23,808 nt of DNA from the NCBI GenBank assembly GCA_011763485.2, contig JAANSK020245165.1, forward strand, positions 1-23,808. The letters are read 5' to 3'. The position numbers and the translations under genes are program-made. Under the pieces are notes generated by a model. That model was not told where the DNA came from and made no database searches. It saw only the letters and a list, made by a program, of their open reading frames with translations. Positions 1-7,741 of the stretch are shown piece by piece (positions within the stretch are counted from its first letter, which is position 1; every line of letters begins with the position of its first letter). Source of the DNA: Isoetes engelmannii (Eukaryota; Streptophyta; Lycopodiopsida; Isoetales; Isoetaceae).

Positions 1-40
1 ATATGCTTATTTTTTCCATCAATTTGTCTCTTTGTTATTA

Positions 41-260
41 TCCACCCGTTGGGTGATGCTCTTTGTCCACCCGCTGGTTGATTTGTCCACACGCTGGGTG
101 ATGCTCTTTGTTCCACCCACTGGGTGGTGCTCTTTTCTCCACCTGCTTGGTGATGCTTTTTTCTTTTTCTCCACCCGTTGGGTGATGCTATATGTGTATA
201 TATGTATATTCTCCACCCACTGGGTGATGCTCATTGTTTTCCACCTCTAGGTGATATTAG
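41..260. repeat. Minisatellite of eight units with a palindromic CACCC/GGGTG core
   Basis: About eight head-to-tail units begin at 41, 66, 86, 112, 138, 170, 212 and 240. The unit is roughly TCCACCCGYTGGGTGATGCT followed by a T-rich spacer. Unit length varies from 20 to 42 bp because only the T/TA-rich spacer changes; the core is conserved. Each good core holds an inverted repeat, CACCC and GGGTG around three bases, so each unit could fold into a small hairpin. Both strands are open for about 70 codons here, but the peptides only reflect the repeat and I do not call them genes. Confidence 0.85.
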
Positions 261-583
261 GGGATTGCTCGGCCACATTGGATCCACCACATGATTTTCT
301 CCTAACCGTTAACGGGGTTTTTCCATCTAGTTCGTTTCCTTTTTTCAAGATTTTCGTCACACATCACATGGCGTGGATGTGCATTGCACGTGGCGTCACC
401 AACTTTTTTATCTTGCTCTTCGAGGCTCGCGATGCGGATTCACATTGCTTCTGGCTTCACCAACTTTTTGTCTTGCTCTTCGAGCCATCCTCGAGGTCTT
501 CCTGCATCTCGCGAATTTGCTGCATAGTCAGTTGTTTTCGCCATATGTTTGTCTCCAGTCTTCAAGGCATACTCGAGGTCGTT
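261..583. other. Non-coding stretch with a direct duplication 61 bp apart
   Basis: No gene is recognisable. A segment of about 35 bp containing TCACCAACTTTTT and CTTGCTCTTCGAG occurs at about 391-425 and again at about 452-485. This is a decayed tandem duplication with a 61-bp period. Two overlapping plus-strand reading frames (251-649 and 373-714) cross it. Neither shows a known motif, and I treat them as chance. Confidence 0.5.
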
Positions 584-661
584 GGCGACATTTTCTCATT
601 AGGGTTTTTTCTCGAAAACCCGAAAGGGCGGGGTTTTTCATCCCGATGAGAAGGTGTCGCC
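584..661. other. Long stem-loop, probably in a retroelement 3' region
   Basis: The arms GGCGACATTTTCTCAT (584-599) and ATGAGAAGGTGTCGCC (646-661) pair at 14 of 16 positions around a loop. The loop itself contains a smaller AAAACCC...GGGGTTTT-type hairpin. The inner part resembles the AAAACCCTTCGGG-like hairpin near the 3' ends of the LINE copies elsewhere in the window (about 3800, 5640 and 7010). I therefore infer a retroelement 3' region. Confidence 0.55.
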
Positions 662-804
662 ACTACCCTCCCTCCTGCCTATGCATAGTATTTTATTTCA
701 CTTTTACGGGGTAGCTCGACATTGTTCCTATGGTTAGCTCCCCACTCATTTTCCCAAACATTGTACATTCCTGCTGTGATGAATGACAAGCCTATCTATC
801 TATC
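600..804 (+). mobile_element. Possible 3' end of a non-LTR retroelement with a CTAT tail
   Basis: The inner hairpin described at 584-661 is followed by about 140 bp of T-rich sequence ending in ATGACAAGCCTATCTATCTATC (tail 791-804). The half-LINE copy at 18298-19079 also ends in ATGACA followed by a TATC-type repeat. This is a comparison of short motifs only; no coding remnant is seen, so family membership is uncertain. Confidence 0.3.
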
Positions 805-839
805 GGCAGGTTTTTCTGTGTTCATTGCGAGTCCCTTCC

Positions 840-891
840 TAGAATACAAATTTTCTTTATGAAAGCAATGGAGTGACATTCCCCATATGCT
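840..891 (+). repeat. First unit of a dispersed ~55-bp tandem repeat
   Basis: The sequence around AAGCAATGGAGTGACATTCC and CCCATATGCT is the first unit of an array that resumes at 3917-4040 and again at 4868-5020. The units read roughly 'AATACAAATTTT..., AGCAATGGAGTGACATTCCC, CATATGCT'. The LINE coding remnant begins immediately after this unit. Confidence 0.75.
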
Positions 892-1346
892 GACACTGAG
901 AGTAGCTTCTATGCTATTCATCACGATGTGGACAGGATGGAGCCGTATGTCGACCTCTATGACGACATACATCGGTATCAGCGGTTAGGGAAGTTCATGC
1001 TTGTTGGAGATTTCAACGCCCGTACAGGGACGGAGCAGGAGATGCGGTTTGACCCACTGGCAGAGGACGAGTTGCAGCTAAGTCCGGCGGAGACGCATCT
1101 TCCCAGAGTGTCAGAGGACACGCAGGTTACATGGTATGGGAGGCAACTGCTGTTTCTCTGCAGTATTTTTGACCTGGCGGTATGTAATGGGCTGGCACAT
1201 TGGCTATCCTCCAGCCGCTACACTTGCCGGCAGGAAAACCAAGGGGGCGGTCATAGCGTGGTCGACTATGTGATATTGGAGGAGCGGAACTTGCATCTCC
1301 TCATGCAGCTCCGGATGAAGAAGTGGACTCCGACCACCGGCCCCTA
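892..1346 (+). pseudogene. LINE APE endonuclease domain, N-terminally truncated
   Basis: The reading frame runs from 892 without needing a start codon and reads ...SSFYAIHHDVDRMEPYVD..., with the endonuclease motif GDFNARTG at 1006-1029 and SVVDYV at 1255-1272. The final conserved motif SDHRPL is at 1329-1346 but in another frame, so a frameshift lies at about 1320. In intact LINEs this domain nicks the genomic target to prime reverse transcription. The first half of the domain, with its N-terminal catalytic residues, is missing, so no activity is expected. Confidence 0.88.
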
Positions 1347-1784
1347 CTTTTCACCATAGTCTTGCAGACGCCCCGCACGAATGTACGCTTTACGCCCCCG
1401 ATGCCACTGTTGCGCCTGGATTACGAGTGGACAACTACGCACTGCCGGTCGAACAGAGCCTCATAGAGATATTGCAGCTCCCCACATTACAGCAGCAGAG
1501 CGCCCAGCTGGTCATGGTGCTCACAGATGCCGCAGAGGCATTCTTTGGGCGAGGACGCGTGCGCAAGCAGGGCAGGACCTGCACTTTCCCCTGCAATCGC
1601 TGTTGATAACGAGTGCCGTGAGATGAAGCGCCAACTTCATTGCGTCACTAGCCCCGCCGAGCGTCCCCAGGCCATATCTCGGTACCACCGATTCCTCAAG
1701 TACAAGAAGGCCGCGTACCTGGCAGAGCGGTAGAACAAAATTTTTAGTCTCCTGGACCGTCACCCCAGGCGCTTCTGGAGAGAG

Positions 1785-3346
1785 GTGCTCAGGAAGACAC
1801 GACAGCCTCAAGGAGACATCGCTGTTGAGCAGTGGCTCCAGTACCTGCAGCAGCTATATGATCCTCCGGGTAGAGCGGTACCAGTATCTTCACAGACCGG
1901 ATTGCCCTTAACAATCACAGAGGCCGACGTCATAATGGGCCTCCAGCGCCTTGCCAATGGAAAGGCAGCAGATCTTGATGGCATGCAAGCGGAGCTCTTC
2001 AAGTGGCCCGGGCCAGGGATTGTGCCAGTGTTAGCAGCGATGTTCAACAGTGCACTGCAACAAGGTCTCCCACCACAGTGGACCTGTAGCAGAGTGGTGC
2101 CCATATACAAGGCTGGCGACCCCAATTGTCCGGCCAATTATCGCACCATAATGGTCAGCTCGCTCTTTGCAAAGCTCCTGGCTACTATTATTGAGCAACG
2201 CACCACCATATGGGCAGAGGACTCGGGGTTCGGGCTCTCACCCAGGGGCTTTTGACCTGGGCATTCCACCATTGATCATTTGTTCGCGCTGCGAGCCATC
2301 ATAGAGGATAGCAGGAACTGTCGCTAGGACCTCTATTGTTGCTTTGTGGACTTCGCGAAGGCCTTTGACATGGTGCCCCGCGACAAGCTGTGGGCCAGAC
2401 TGCAAGGGCTCGACACACCACTCGACTTGCAAAGTGCGGTGTACAGGCTGTAAGAGACATGTTCCGGCCGCCTGACACCCGCCGGGCAGTCGGTGAATAG
2501 CAGTATCGGAGTACGCCAAGGGTGCCCCCTCTCCCAATCTTGTTCCGCCTCTACATTGATCAGTTGAAGCCATGGATGGTGCAGCACGGCGGAGGAGGAA
2601 CCCCGCTGGTGCACCATGTTTCCAGGCAGCAGATCTACGCCGACGACGTTGATCTCTTAGCCCACACTGCGGAGGACATGCAGTGTCACCTGGATGCATT
2701 AGCCAGTTTCTGCCAGCACACCAGCATGCGAGGTAACCTCGCGAAGATCAAGGTCCTTTTGATCTCCTCCTCTCATCACCTGAAGACACCCTCGTTCACG
2801 TATAAGGGAGAACCGGTGGAGGTGGCTGCCACATATAAGTCTTTGGGCATAGAGTTCTCCACCACCATGCACTGGGATAGCTGCGTCCGACTGCGGGTGG
2901 CAGCCAGCTGGAAAGCCTTGCACGCCATGCAGAACAGCAGTTAGCAGGCCGAGCTGTACGCCTTGGGAGCATCAGGCACGCCTCTTCGAGCTCTGGTAGA
3001 GCCAGTTCTCCTCTCTGGAGTAGAAGTTTGGGGCCCGGTCATTTCCGCCGCCACCTGGGGAGATCTCGAATGGGTGCAGAAACCTTTTCTGGCACGTGCC
3101 ATCGGGGTAAAGCAGACCGTGCCAAATCAGATCCTGCTCCAGGAGACAGGTTTCTTTCCCCTTCAGAGAGCGGCCATGTGTCGCCACCTGCTGTATTTCC
3201 AAAAGGTAGCCCGGATGGATGAAGACCGGCTGTCAAGGGCAGTCTTGGCGGTCGCAATGGGCCCGCAATGCCTCAAAACGTGCCGGAAGGACAAGCAGGC
3301 ACAGTGGTTGTTTCAATGGCATGTCCAGGCACACAGGTGCATATGA
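1785..3346 (+). pseudogene. LINE reverse transcriptase, multiply frameshifted
   Basis: Successive fragments in different frames match the order of RT blocks. NGKAADLDGMQAELFK is at about 1956-2003, VPIYKAGDPN at about 2097-2126 and motif A, FVDFAKAFD, at 2344-2370. RQGCPLS starts at 2514, motif C, YADDVDLLAH, is at 2636-2665, and the thumb-like region GVEVWGP lies near 3020. Both catalytic aspartate motifs survive, but motif A, the GCPLS block and YADD lie in three different frames. In-frame stops occur near 2253, 2324, 2451 and 2942. The family copies its RNA into DNA at a nicked target; this copy cannot. The stretch from about 1381 to 1740 between endonuclease and RT is the degraded linker. 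Confidence 0.92.
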
Positions 3347-3539
3347 GTCCGCACGAAGAAGGACCACGACGAACTAAAAGCCTACCTGGACACCTGATTC
3401 CTTGGCAAGCTCTGGGACGCTGAGGCTTTGGCACAGGTCAAGCTCGGGTATTATCGAGAACAGGTGAATCCCACGCTCAAGCAAGGGCCCCAACAGTACC
3501 TGCTCACCCCCCTCTCCATGAAAAGTGTAGGCTAATCGT

Positions 3540-3662
3540 CTCCATCCAAACGAGAGGACACCACCTCCGCATTGAAACTGGGCGATGGGCAAGGGAAGCG
3601 CGAAAGGACAGGACTTGTCAGTGCTGTCGCCAGGGGGTTCTCGAGAACGAGTGCCATGCTCT
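3540..3662 (+). pseudogene. LINE C-terminal zinc-finger segment with a deletion
   Basis: Translation gives RGHHLRIETGRW followed by a cysteine-rich CQCCRQGVLENECHAL, typical of the short C-terminal zinc finger of LINE ORF2 proteins. The minus-strand copy at 5523-6339 has the fuller version, with the last cysteine present (CQCCCQGVIEDKHHALQTC). Relative to that copy, about 105 bp are missing here, right after CATGCTCT (3655-3662). The final cysteine and the protein end are lost. Confidence 0.75.
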
Positions 3663-3789
3663 TGGGTCATATCTTCAGGAGGTTCTCGACGAACGCCATC
3701 AGCTCTGTCCCACTTCCCTGTGAAAGTCTCCACTTTGATTGCTCAGCTGGGGGTGCCACCCCTTTGTTTTGTATACTAGCAAGCGCATT

Positions 3790-3920
3790 GCCGCCACGGT
3801 TTTTCCCCAAGGGGGTTTTTTCACCTGGCCCGTAATACGCTTGTTGTTTGTCTTGTACGGGTCCCATAGGCCAATTGGCCTCTGTGGACGATAAAAAATG
3901 TTCTATTCTATTCTATTCTT
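3790..3920 (+). promoter_or_regulatory. LINE 3' UTR end with palindrome and pentanucleotide tail
   Basis: The last ~130 bp contain a CCCC/GGGG-TTTTT hairpin (about 3801-3825). Then comes GTACGGGTCCCATAG, the perfect 12-bp palindrome GGCCAATTGGCC at 3869-3880, GTGGACGATAAAAA and the TTCTA repeat tail. The same order recurs in reverse at 5530-5650 and 6920-7040. In LINEs the RT recognises its own 3' RNA end, so this conserved structured end is a candidate recognition signal; that role is inferred. Confidence 0.6.
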
Positions 3921-4040
3921 TATGAAAGCAATGGAGTGTACATTCCTCATATGCTAATACAAATTTTGTTTAGAAAAGGAATGGAGTGACATTCCACATA
4001 TGCTAATACAAGTTTTCTATAATAGCAATAGAGCGACATT
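3917..4040 (+). repeat. Middle units of the ~55-bp tandem repeat
   Basis: Two complete units (AATGGAGTGTACATTCC at about 3930 and GGAATGGAGTGACATTCC at about 3978-3995) and half of another (AGCAATAGAGCGACATT, ending at 4040) are followed directly by the poly(T) of an inserted retrosequence. The second unit carries the inverted repeat GGAATG...CATTCC. Confidence 0.75.
4025..4040 (+). repeat. Left target-site duplication, 16 bp
   Basis: GCAATAGAGCGACATT here is repeated without a mismatch at 4868-4883. The two copies exactly bracket the poly(T)-headed insert 4041-4867, the hallmark of target-primed retrotransposition. Removing the insert and one copy restores an uninterrupted repeat unit, GACATTCCCCATATGCT. 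Confidence 0.9.
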
Positions 4041-4867
4041 TTTTTTTTTTTTTTTTTTTTGTTCTGAAGAAATAAATCTCAATAAATTAAAAGAATAAAG
4101 AATGGCAATGGTACAAAGTGAGTGAAGAGGAAAGTGGACTGTCCCAAAGAGGCAGCGATACCTCACCACTCCAACAGCTCAACAACTACTGAACAAAGTG
4201 CCCATCATCATCCACTACACCCAGGAAGTCCCGCCAAATGACGAACTTCCGCTCCGCCAATCCCGGAAACACCAAGAAACTTTGGAATAACTTATACCTC
4301 AGACAGGGAACCAAGGAGGCCGAAGGCTGCTGAATCCCCTGAAAGATCCACAGCCGTCGTCATTTCCAGATCAGCCATATCAACCAAGCCAGCACCATCT
4401 GCTGTGAATCCCCAGAAATTCGCATCTCCAATCCGAGTACCTCCATATTTTGCATCATCTGCTGTGAGTCCCCCTGAACCCGCACCTCCAGTCCCTATAC
4501 CTCTGGACGTCCCGCCTCTCCCATACACTGGGAGGTCACCATAGGCTGTTCTACAGCCATCAACCCACCGGAACCAGCTCTACGAACCCCCTGCACAGCC
4601 AGGATACCGCCCATGGTAGACGAATCCGTTGCCACATACCCTTATCCCCTGGAAACTTCCTCCTCGCCATCTCCCTCGGTTTTAAGCTCAAAGCATGAGC
4701 TTCTTGCGATCCAACCGGTCTGGATTGAGGATCCGACCTCGCTGGACCCATCCCAATCAAGCTTGATCAACAATCAAGCTGGCTACCGTTCTGTGTTAGA
4801 AGCAGCTCTGCGCCCATCACCATCGCCTTCCTTGCCTTTCTGGTGTCTTGTTTGCACCGGCAAAGTC
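4041..4867 (-). mobile_element. Poly(A)-tailed retrosequence, parent unknown
   Basis: On the minus strand this is an 827-bp sequence ending in a run of about 20 A (4041-4060 as T on the plus strand). Perfect 16-bp duplications at 4025-4040 and 4868-4883 flank it. It is therefore a reverse-transcribed RNA: a processed pseudogene, or a 5'-truncated element with an A tail. Minus-strand frames of 78 codons (4292-4528) and 66 codons (4560-4760) show no known domain. An alternative frame at about 4360-4490 has a twofold repeat of a ~22-residue segment, each containing GDSQQM, and ends at a stop. The 3' part near the tail is non-coding, like a 3' UTR. No introns or RT are seen. I do not recognise the parent transcript. 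Confidence 0.8.
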
Positions 4868-5020
4868 GCAATAGAGCGACATTCCCCATATGCTATTACA
4901 AGTTTCTTGTTTGTGACAGCGATGGAGTGATATTCCCCATATGATGATACAAATTTTAATTATATATCATATTATGCGTAAATAATCACAAAAGCAATGG
5001 AGAAATTACCCCATATGCTT
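4868..5020 (+). repeat. Right-hand units of the ~55-bp tandem repeat
   Basis: The array continues after the retrosequence. Units lie at 4868-4894 (beginning with the right 16-bp target duplication), 4913-4944 (GCGATGGAGTGATATTCC) and 4989-5020 (AAAGCAATGGAGAAATTACC). The last units diverge progressively and the spacer becomes AT-rich, suggesting the decayed edge of the array. Confidence 0.7.
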
Positions 5021-5510
5021 CTTGCTATTATATGCATGATTATTTTTCACATTTAAAAGGTTGAATTTATTATTCTTTATAACTACAAATCTAATCTGAT
5101 TATCTTCTGCCATTCTTTCTGCCATTCTTTATAGGAAAGAATAGGCATAGCAACAACACTAATGTTACAGGTCAAAGCATTGCATCAATTTTTTATGGAA
5201 CTGATTCCTCGAATACGTGTTGATATGTACAAAAGCACGCACTTCGTGCTAAGACTATACTAAGAGGGAGTTCGAGTTTTTTCTTTTTGATTCCCACATG
5301 TTGGAACGTATCATATTTATACATGTGTGCAACCTTTGTCCTTTGTTTATTATTGGCTCAAGGGGCTCATTGTGTATAAGAGCATGCTCTCTTCATGAAT
5401 ATCATTATTTACTTTGGGATTGATTCGTGTTCTCTCTTTCTCTTTGTCTTGTTGCGTCTCTTTCTTTCCTTGCAGGTCATATTTCCAACAACCTAAACAT
5501 TAGCGACCTT
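5021..5510. other. AT-rich stretch without a recognised gene
   Basis: No coding region, RNA gene or element could be supported. It contains a small duplication, TTCTGCCATTCTT, at about 5105-5130. Near its end is the GACCTTAGCAAAAT motif that recurs at 7281-7294 and forms the left flank of LINE copy 2. Confidence 0.5.
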
Positions 5511-5522
5511 AGCAAAATCGAA

Positions 5523-6339
5523 CATAATAGAATAGAATAACATTTTTATTGTCCACTGAGACCAATTGGCTTTTGGGACCCGTACAAAGGGAAAATAGCA
5601 AGTGCATTACGGCCAGGATGAACCGACCCCCCCCTCCCCGAAGGGTTTTTGAGGAAAAAATCTTGGCAGTATTGAACATGCTGGTATACTGTACATGAAG
5701 ATGCCATCAAACCCAGAAGGGCAGAGGCGATGCTGCTCGTCCATAACTTCCTGAAGATATGACCCAAAATCCCCCACCGCATCGGTGCTCAACAAGAGAC
5801 GCAGTGGCTCATTTGGCACTACCAATCAAGGATACCTTGCCCTAATCTGTTCATATGAGGAGCAGGTTTGTAGAGCATGATGCTTGTCTTCAATGACCCC
5901 TTGGCAGCAGCACTGGCAAGTCCTGTCCTCACGTGCTTCCCTTGCCCACCGCCCCATTTCAATACGGAGGCGATGCCCACCTGTGCGAATGGAGGCTACC
6001 AGCCTACGCTTCTTCATGGACAGTGGAGTGTGAGGTACTGTTATGGTCCCCGCGTGAATGTGAGATTCATCTGCTGCCTATAGTGTGCTAGCTTGACCTG
6101 TGCTAGGGCCTCGACATCCCAGAGCTTGCTAAGGAAACAAGCGTCCAAACTCTTGCTCCTTTGTGCGGACCCATTTGCACCTGTGTGCCTGGACATGCCA
6201 CTGGGAGAGCCACTGGGTCTGTTTGTCCATCGCTACGGGCCCATCCCGACTGCTAAGGTCACCTTAGGTAGTCGGTCGTCCTCCATATCTTTTGAAGGTA
6301 TAGGAGGTGGCGACACATGGCCGCTCTCTGAAGGGGGAG
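5523..6339 (-). mobile_element. LINE copy 2, 3' fragment on the minus strand
   Basis: The reverse complement matches LINE copy 1 from about 3150 to its tail. It starts at the sequence CTTCAGAGAGCGGCCATGTGTCGCC (here about 6309-6333, copy 1 about 3161-3185), runs through the zinc-finger coding segment and ends in the palindromic 3' UTR and an AATAGAATAGAAT tail (5526-5540). It is thus a severely 5'-truncated insertion. Short flanking matches (AAAATCGAA at 5514-5522 and AAAATGAA at 6340-6347) are the likely target duplication. A related uninterrupted sequence lies at 7281-7334. Confidence 0.88.
5826..6017 (-). pseudogene. LINE ORF2 C-terminal end with CCHC-like finger
   Basis: The minus-strand frame reads GHRLRIEMGRWAREA, then a cysteine/histidine cluster CQCCCQGVIEDKHHALQTC and a stop soon after IRARYP. 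This is the zinc-finger C terminus of the LINE polyprotein. It preserves the residues lost by the 105-bp deletion in copy 1 at about 3662, so it is the better guide to the ancestral protein end. Upstream coding sequence (to about 6330) is frameshifted. No independent gene is implied. Confidence 0.75.
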
Positions 6340-6347
6340 AAAATGAA

Positions 6348-6904
6348 AACCCCAATGCAACATATCTTTCTTCACACGAGCCTAGAGGAGAATAAAAGCA
6401 TCATGTGGAACCCGCTAAACAAGGCATAAGACATGAACACAAACATCAATCATTTGCAACATGCTAAATAAGACATACGATGAGATGTGATCAATGTGCT
6501 CCATTTCTACGAAACACTATTTGTAAATAATTAAATATTATGTTTTGCCATCCATGACTTTTGTAAAGTCACCTATTCAATCCAATCACTGCAAATGCTA
6601 AATATGTAATAATTTATATCACAAGCATGGCATCAACCTATGAGTTGAAGCTTTCAAAAGCATATAAATCCTTGAACATATACATGCAGAGAAGGAGAAG
6701 AAACTTATAAGTCATGCCTCCTTTATTATCTTCGATGTCACCAAATTATGATTCGTCCTTAGTTATTCACAAGTACTATGTTATTCATAAGTTGCATGCT
6801 TTATCATAAATCAGGAATTGATAGTCAATCCATCATAATAAGAGTTTCTTGAACCATTATGGGATCTCAAAGGTACCTAAATGTATATGAGGTTCAATTG
6901 CAAT
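6348..6904. other. AT-rich stretch without a recognised gene
   Basis: The first ~55 bp (AATGCAACATATCTTTCTTC and beyond) belong to the host sequence split by LINE copy 2; a paralogue is at 7301-7334. Beyond that I see AT-rich unique sequence with no coding potential. Confidence 0.5.
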
Positions 6905-7060
6905 GAATTGAACTGAATTGCGTTGGTTTTTATCGTCCATGGAGGCCAATCGGCCTATGGGACCCAATACAAGAGTGCAACAGACATATTACAACTCGGA
7001 TTAAAAAACCACCACCCGAAGGGTTTTCAAGGGAGAAAACGTGGCAAAAATATTGATTTT
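6905..7060 (-). mobile_element. LINE copy 3, 3' terminal fragment with CAATT-type tail
   Basis: On the minus strand this has the same 3' end as copies 1 and 2: AAAACCCTTCGGG hairpin, GGGTCCCATAGG, the near-palindrome GGCCGATTGGCC (6944-6955) and CCATGGACGATAAAAA. The terminal repeat, however, is CAATT-type (about 6893-6922, seen as GAATTGAACTGAATTG) rather than TTCTA. Similarity to copy 2 fades beyond about 7055, so only about 150 bp of the element was inserted or survives. Confidence 0.8.
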
Positions 7061-7643
7061 TCCCTTTTAAAATTATCTTCTTCTTTCTCTTGACCAGCTT
7101 AAAAACAACAATTGCATCATCTATCACAAGAAAGGGCAATCTATAATGCGATAGCACCTTGTCTTTCTATAGAATTAGTGGATGAGGCTTAAACTTATGA
7201 TTTTGTCACTGGCGACTTAAAGGCCCTACTATTGTTGTCTACCATTTGAAAGGTGCATAAGATTAAACCTAGATATCAATGACCTTAGCAAAATGAAGAC
7301 TGCAATGTAACACATCTTTCTTCACACCATGTGGAAAAAACAAATAGGCAGGCATGGGCCCATCCACCACCTATCTTTAAATTGAAATAGCATGGACCAC
7401 TCTTGTCTCTAATACAATTACACTTAATGGTGCTTTTTGTTTGTGATGCTTTTGTTCCATTGTACAGACATATGCTTGCCTCTTTTTGGTGGACTTCTTA
7501 GCACTTAATAGACTATAGTATATATGCGATGCAAGATTCTTATAGGCCATTCATAGGTTTGTTCAATATGTCAAAAGCCATTTGGTGTTCCTTGGCATAT
7601 TATATTCATTGTCCTCAAATGAATGGCTGGCCATTGTATGATT
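7061..7643. other. Non-coding stretch apart from the empty-site paralogue
   Basis: Apart from the paralogous segment at 7281-7334, I see no gene, RNA or element here. Confidence 0.5.
7281..7334. repeat. Empty-site paralogue of the LINE copy 2 insertion
   Basis: GACCTTAGCAAAATGAAGAC, then TGCAATGTAACACATCTTTC and TTCACACCATGTGG, match the sequences on the two sides of LINE copy 2 (5505-5522 and 6340-6406) joined without the LINE. It shows that this short host sequence was duplicated before, or independently of, the insertion. It also places the insertion point at the AAAAT(G)AA motif. Confidence 0.65.
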
Positions 7644-7733
7644 TTTGTAAACTGGTAACAAATGTCGGCATATGTTCCAAAGTTGAGCTTTGTAAATTGG
7701 TAACAAATGTCGGCATATGTTCCAAAGTTGAGC
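7644..7733 (+). repeat. 45-bp tandem duplication
   Basis: Units 7644-7688 and 7689-7733 differ at one base (TTTGTAAACTGG versus TTTGTAAATTGG). They continue through ACAAATGTCGGCATATG and TTCCAAAGTTGAGC. The duplication appears recent. It keeps a 70-codon plus-strand frame open (7529-7741), but that peptide shows no known motif. Confidence 0.9.
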
Positions 7734-7741
7734 TGTTTTAG

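Larger units (their letters stand above)
892..3920 (+). mobile_element. LINE copy 1, 5'-truncated and inactive
   Basis: This is a non-LTR retrotransposon with an APE-type endonuclease remnant (892-1346), reverse transcriptase (about 1785-3346), a C-terminal zinc-finger segment (about 3540-3660), a 3' UTR and a TTCTA-type pentanucleotide tail (about 3899-3917). It starts inside the endonuclease domain, so it is 5'-truncated. It is broken by several stops and frameshifts: the key RT motifs lie in three different frames. The 3' end has two further copies on the minus strand at 5523-6339 and about 6905-7060. On both sides the flank reads TTCTTTATGAAAGCAATGG (853 onward and 3916 onward), which is either a long target-site duplication or two units of the host tandem repeat. 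The LINE clade is not assigned. Confidence 0.9.

Noticed and set aside
32-250. Open frames on both strands across the minisatellite
   Set aside because: Both are by-products of the repeat unit and change phase with spacer length.
41-260. CRISPR array
   Set aside because: Spacers are not unique but T/TA-rich slippage products, the repeats are degenerate and the genome is eukaryotic.
892-3920. An active, protein-coding LINE
   Set aside because: Although the YADD and GDFN motifs survive, the RT motifs lie in three frames with several stops, and the endonuclease lacks its N-terminal half.
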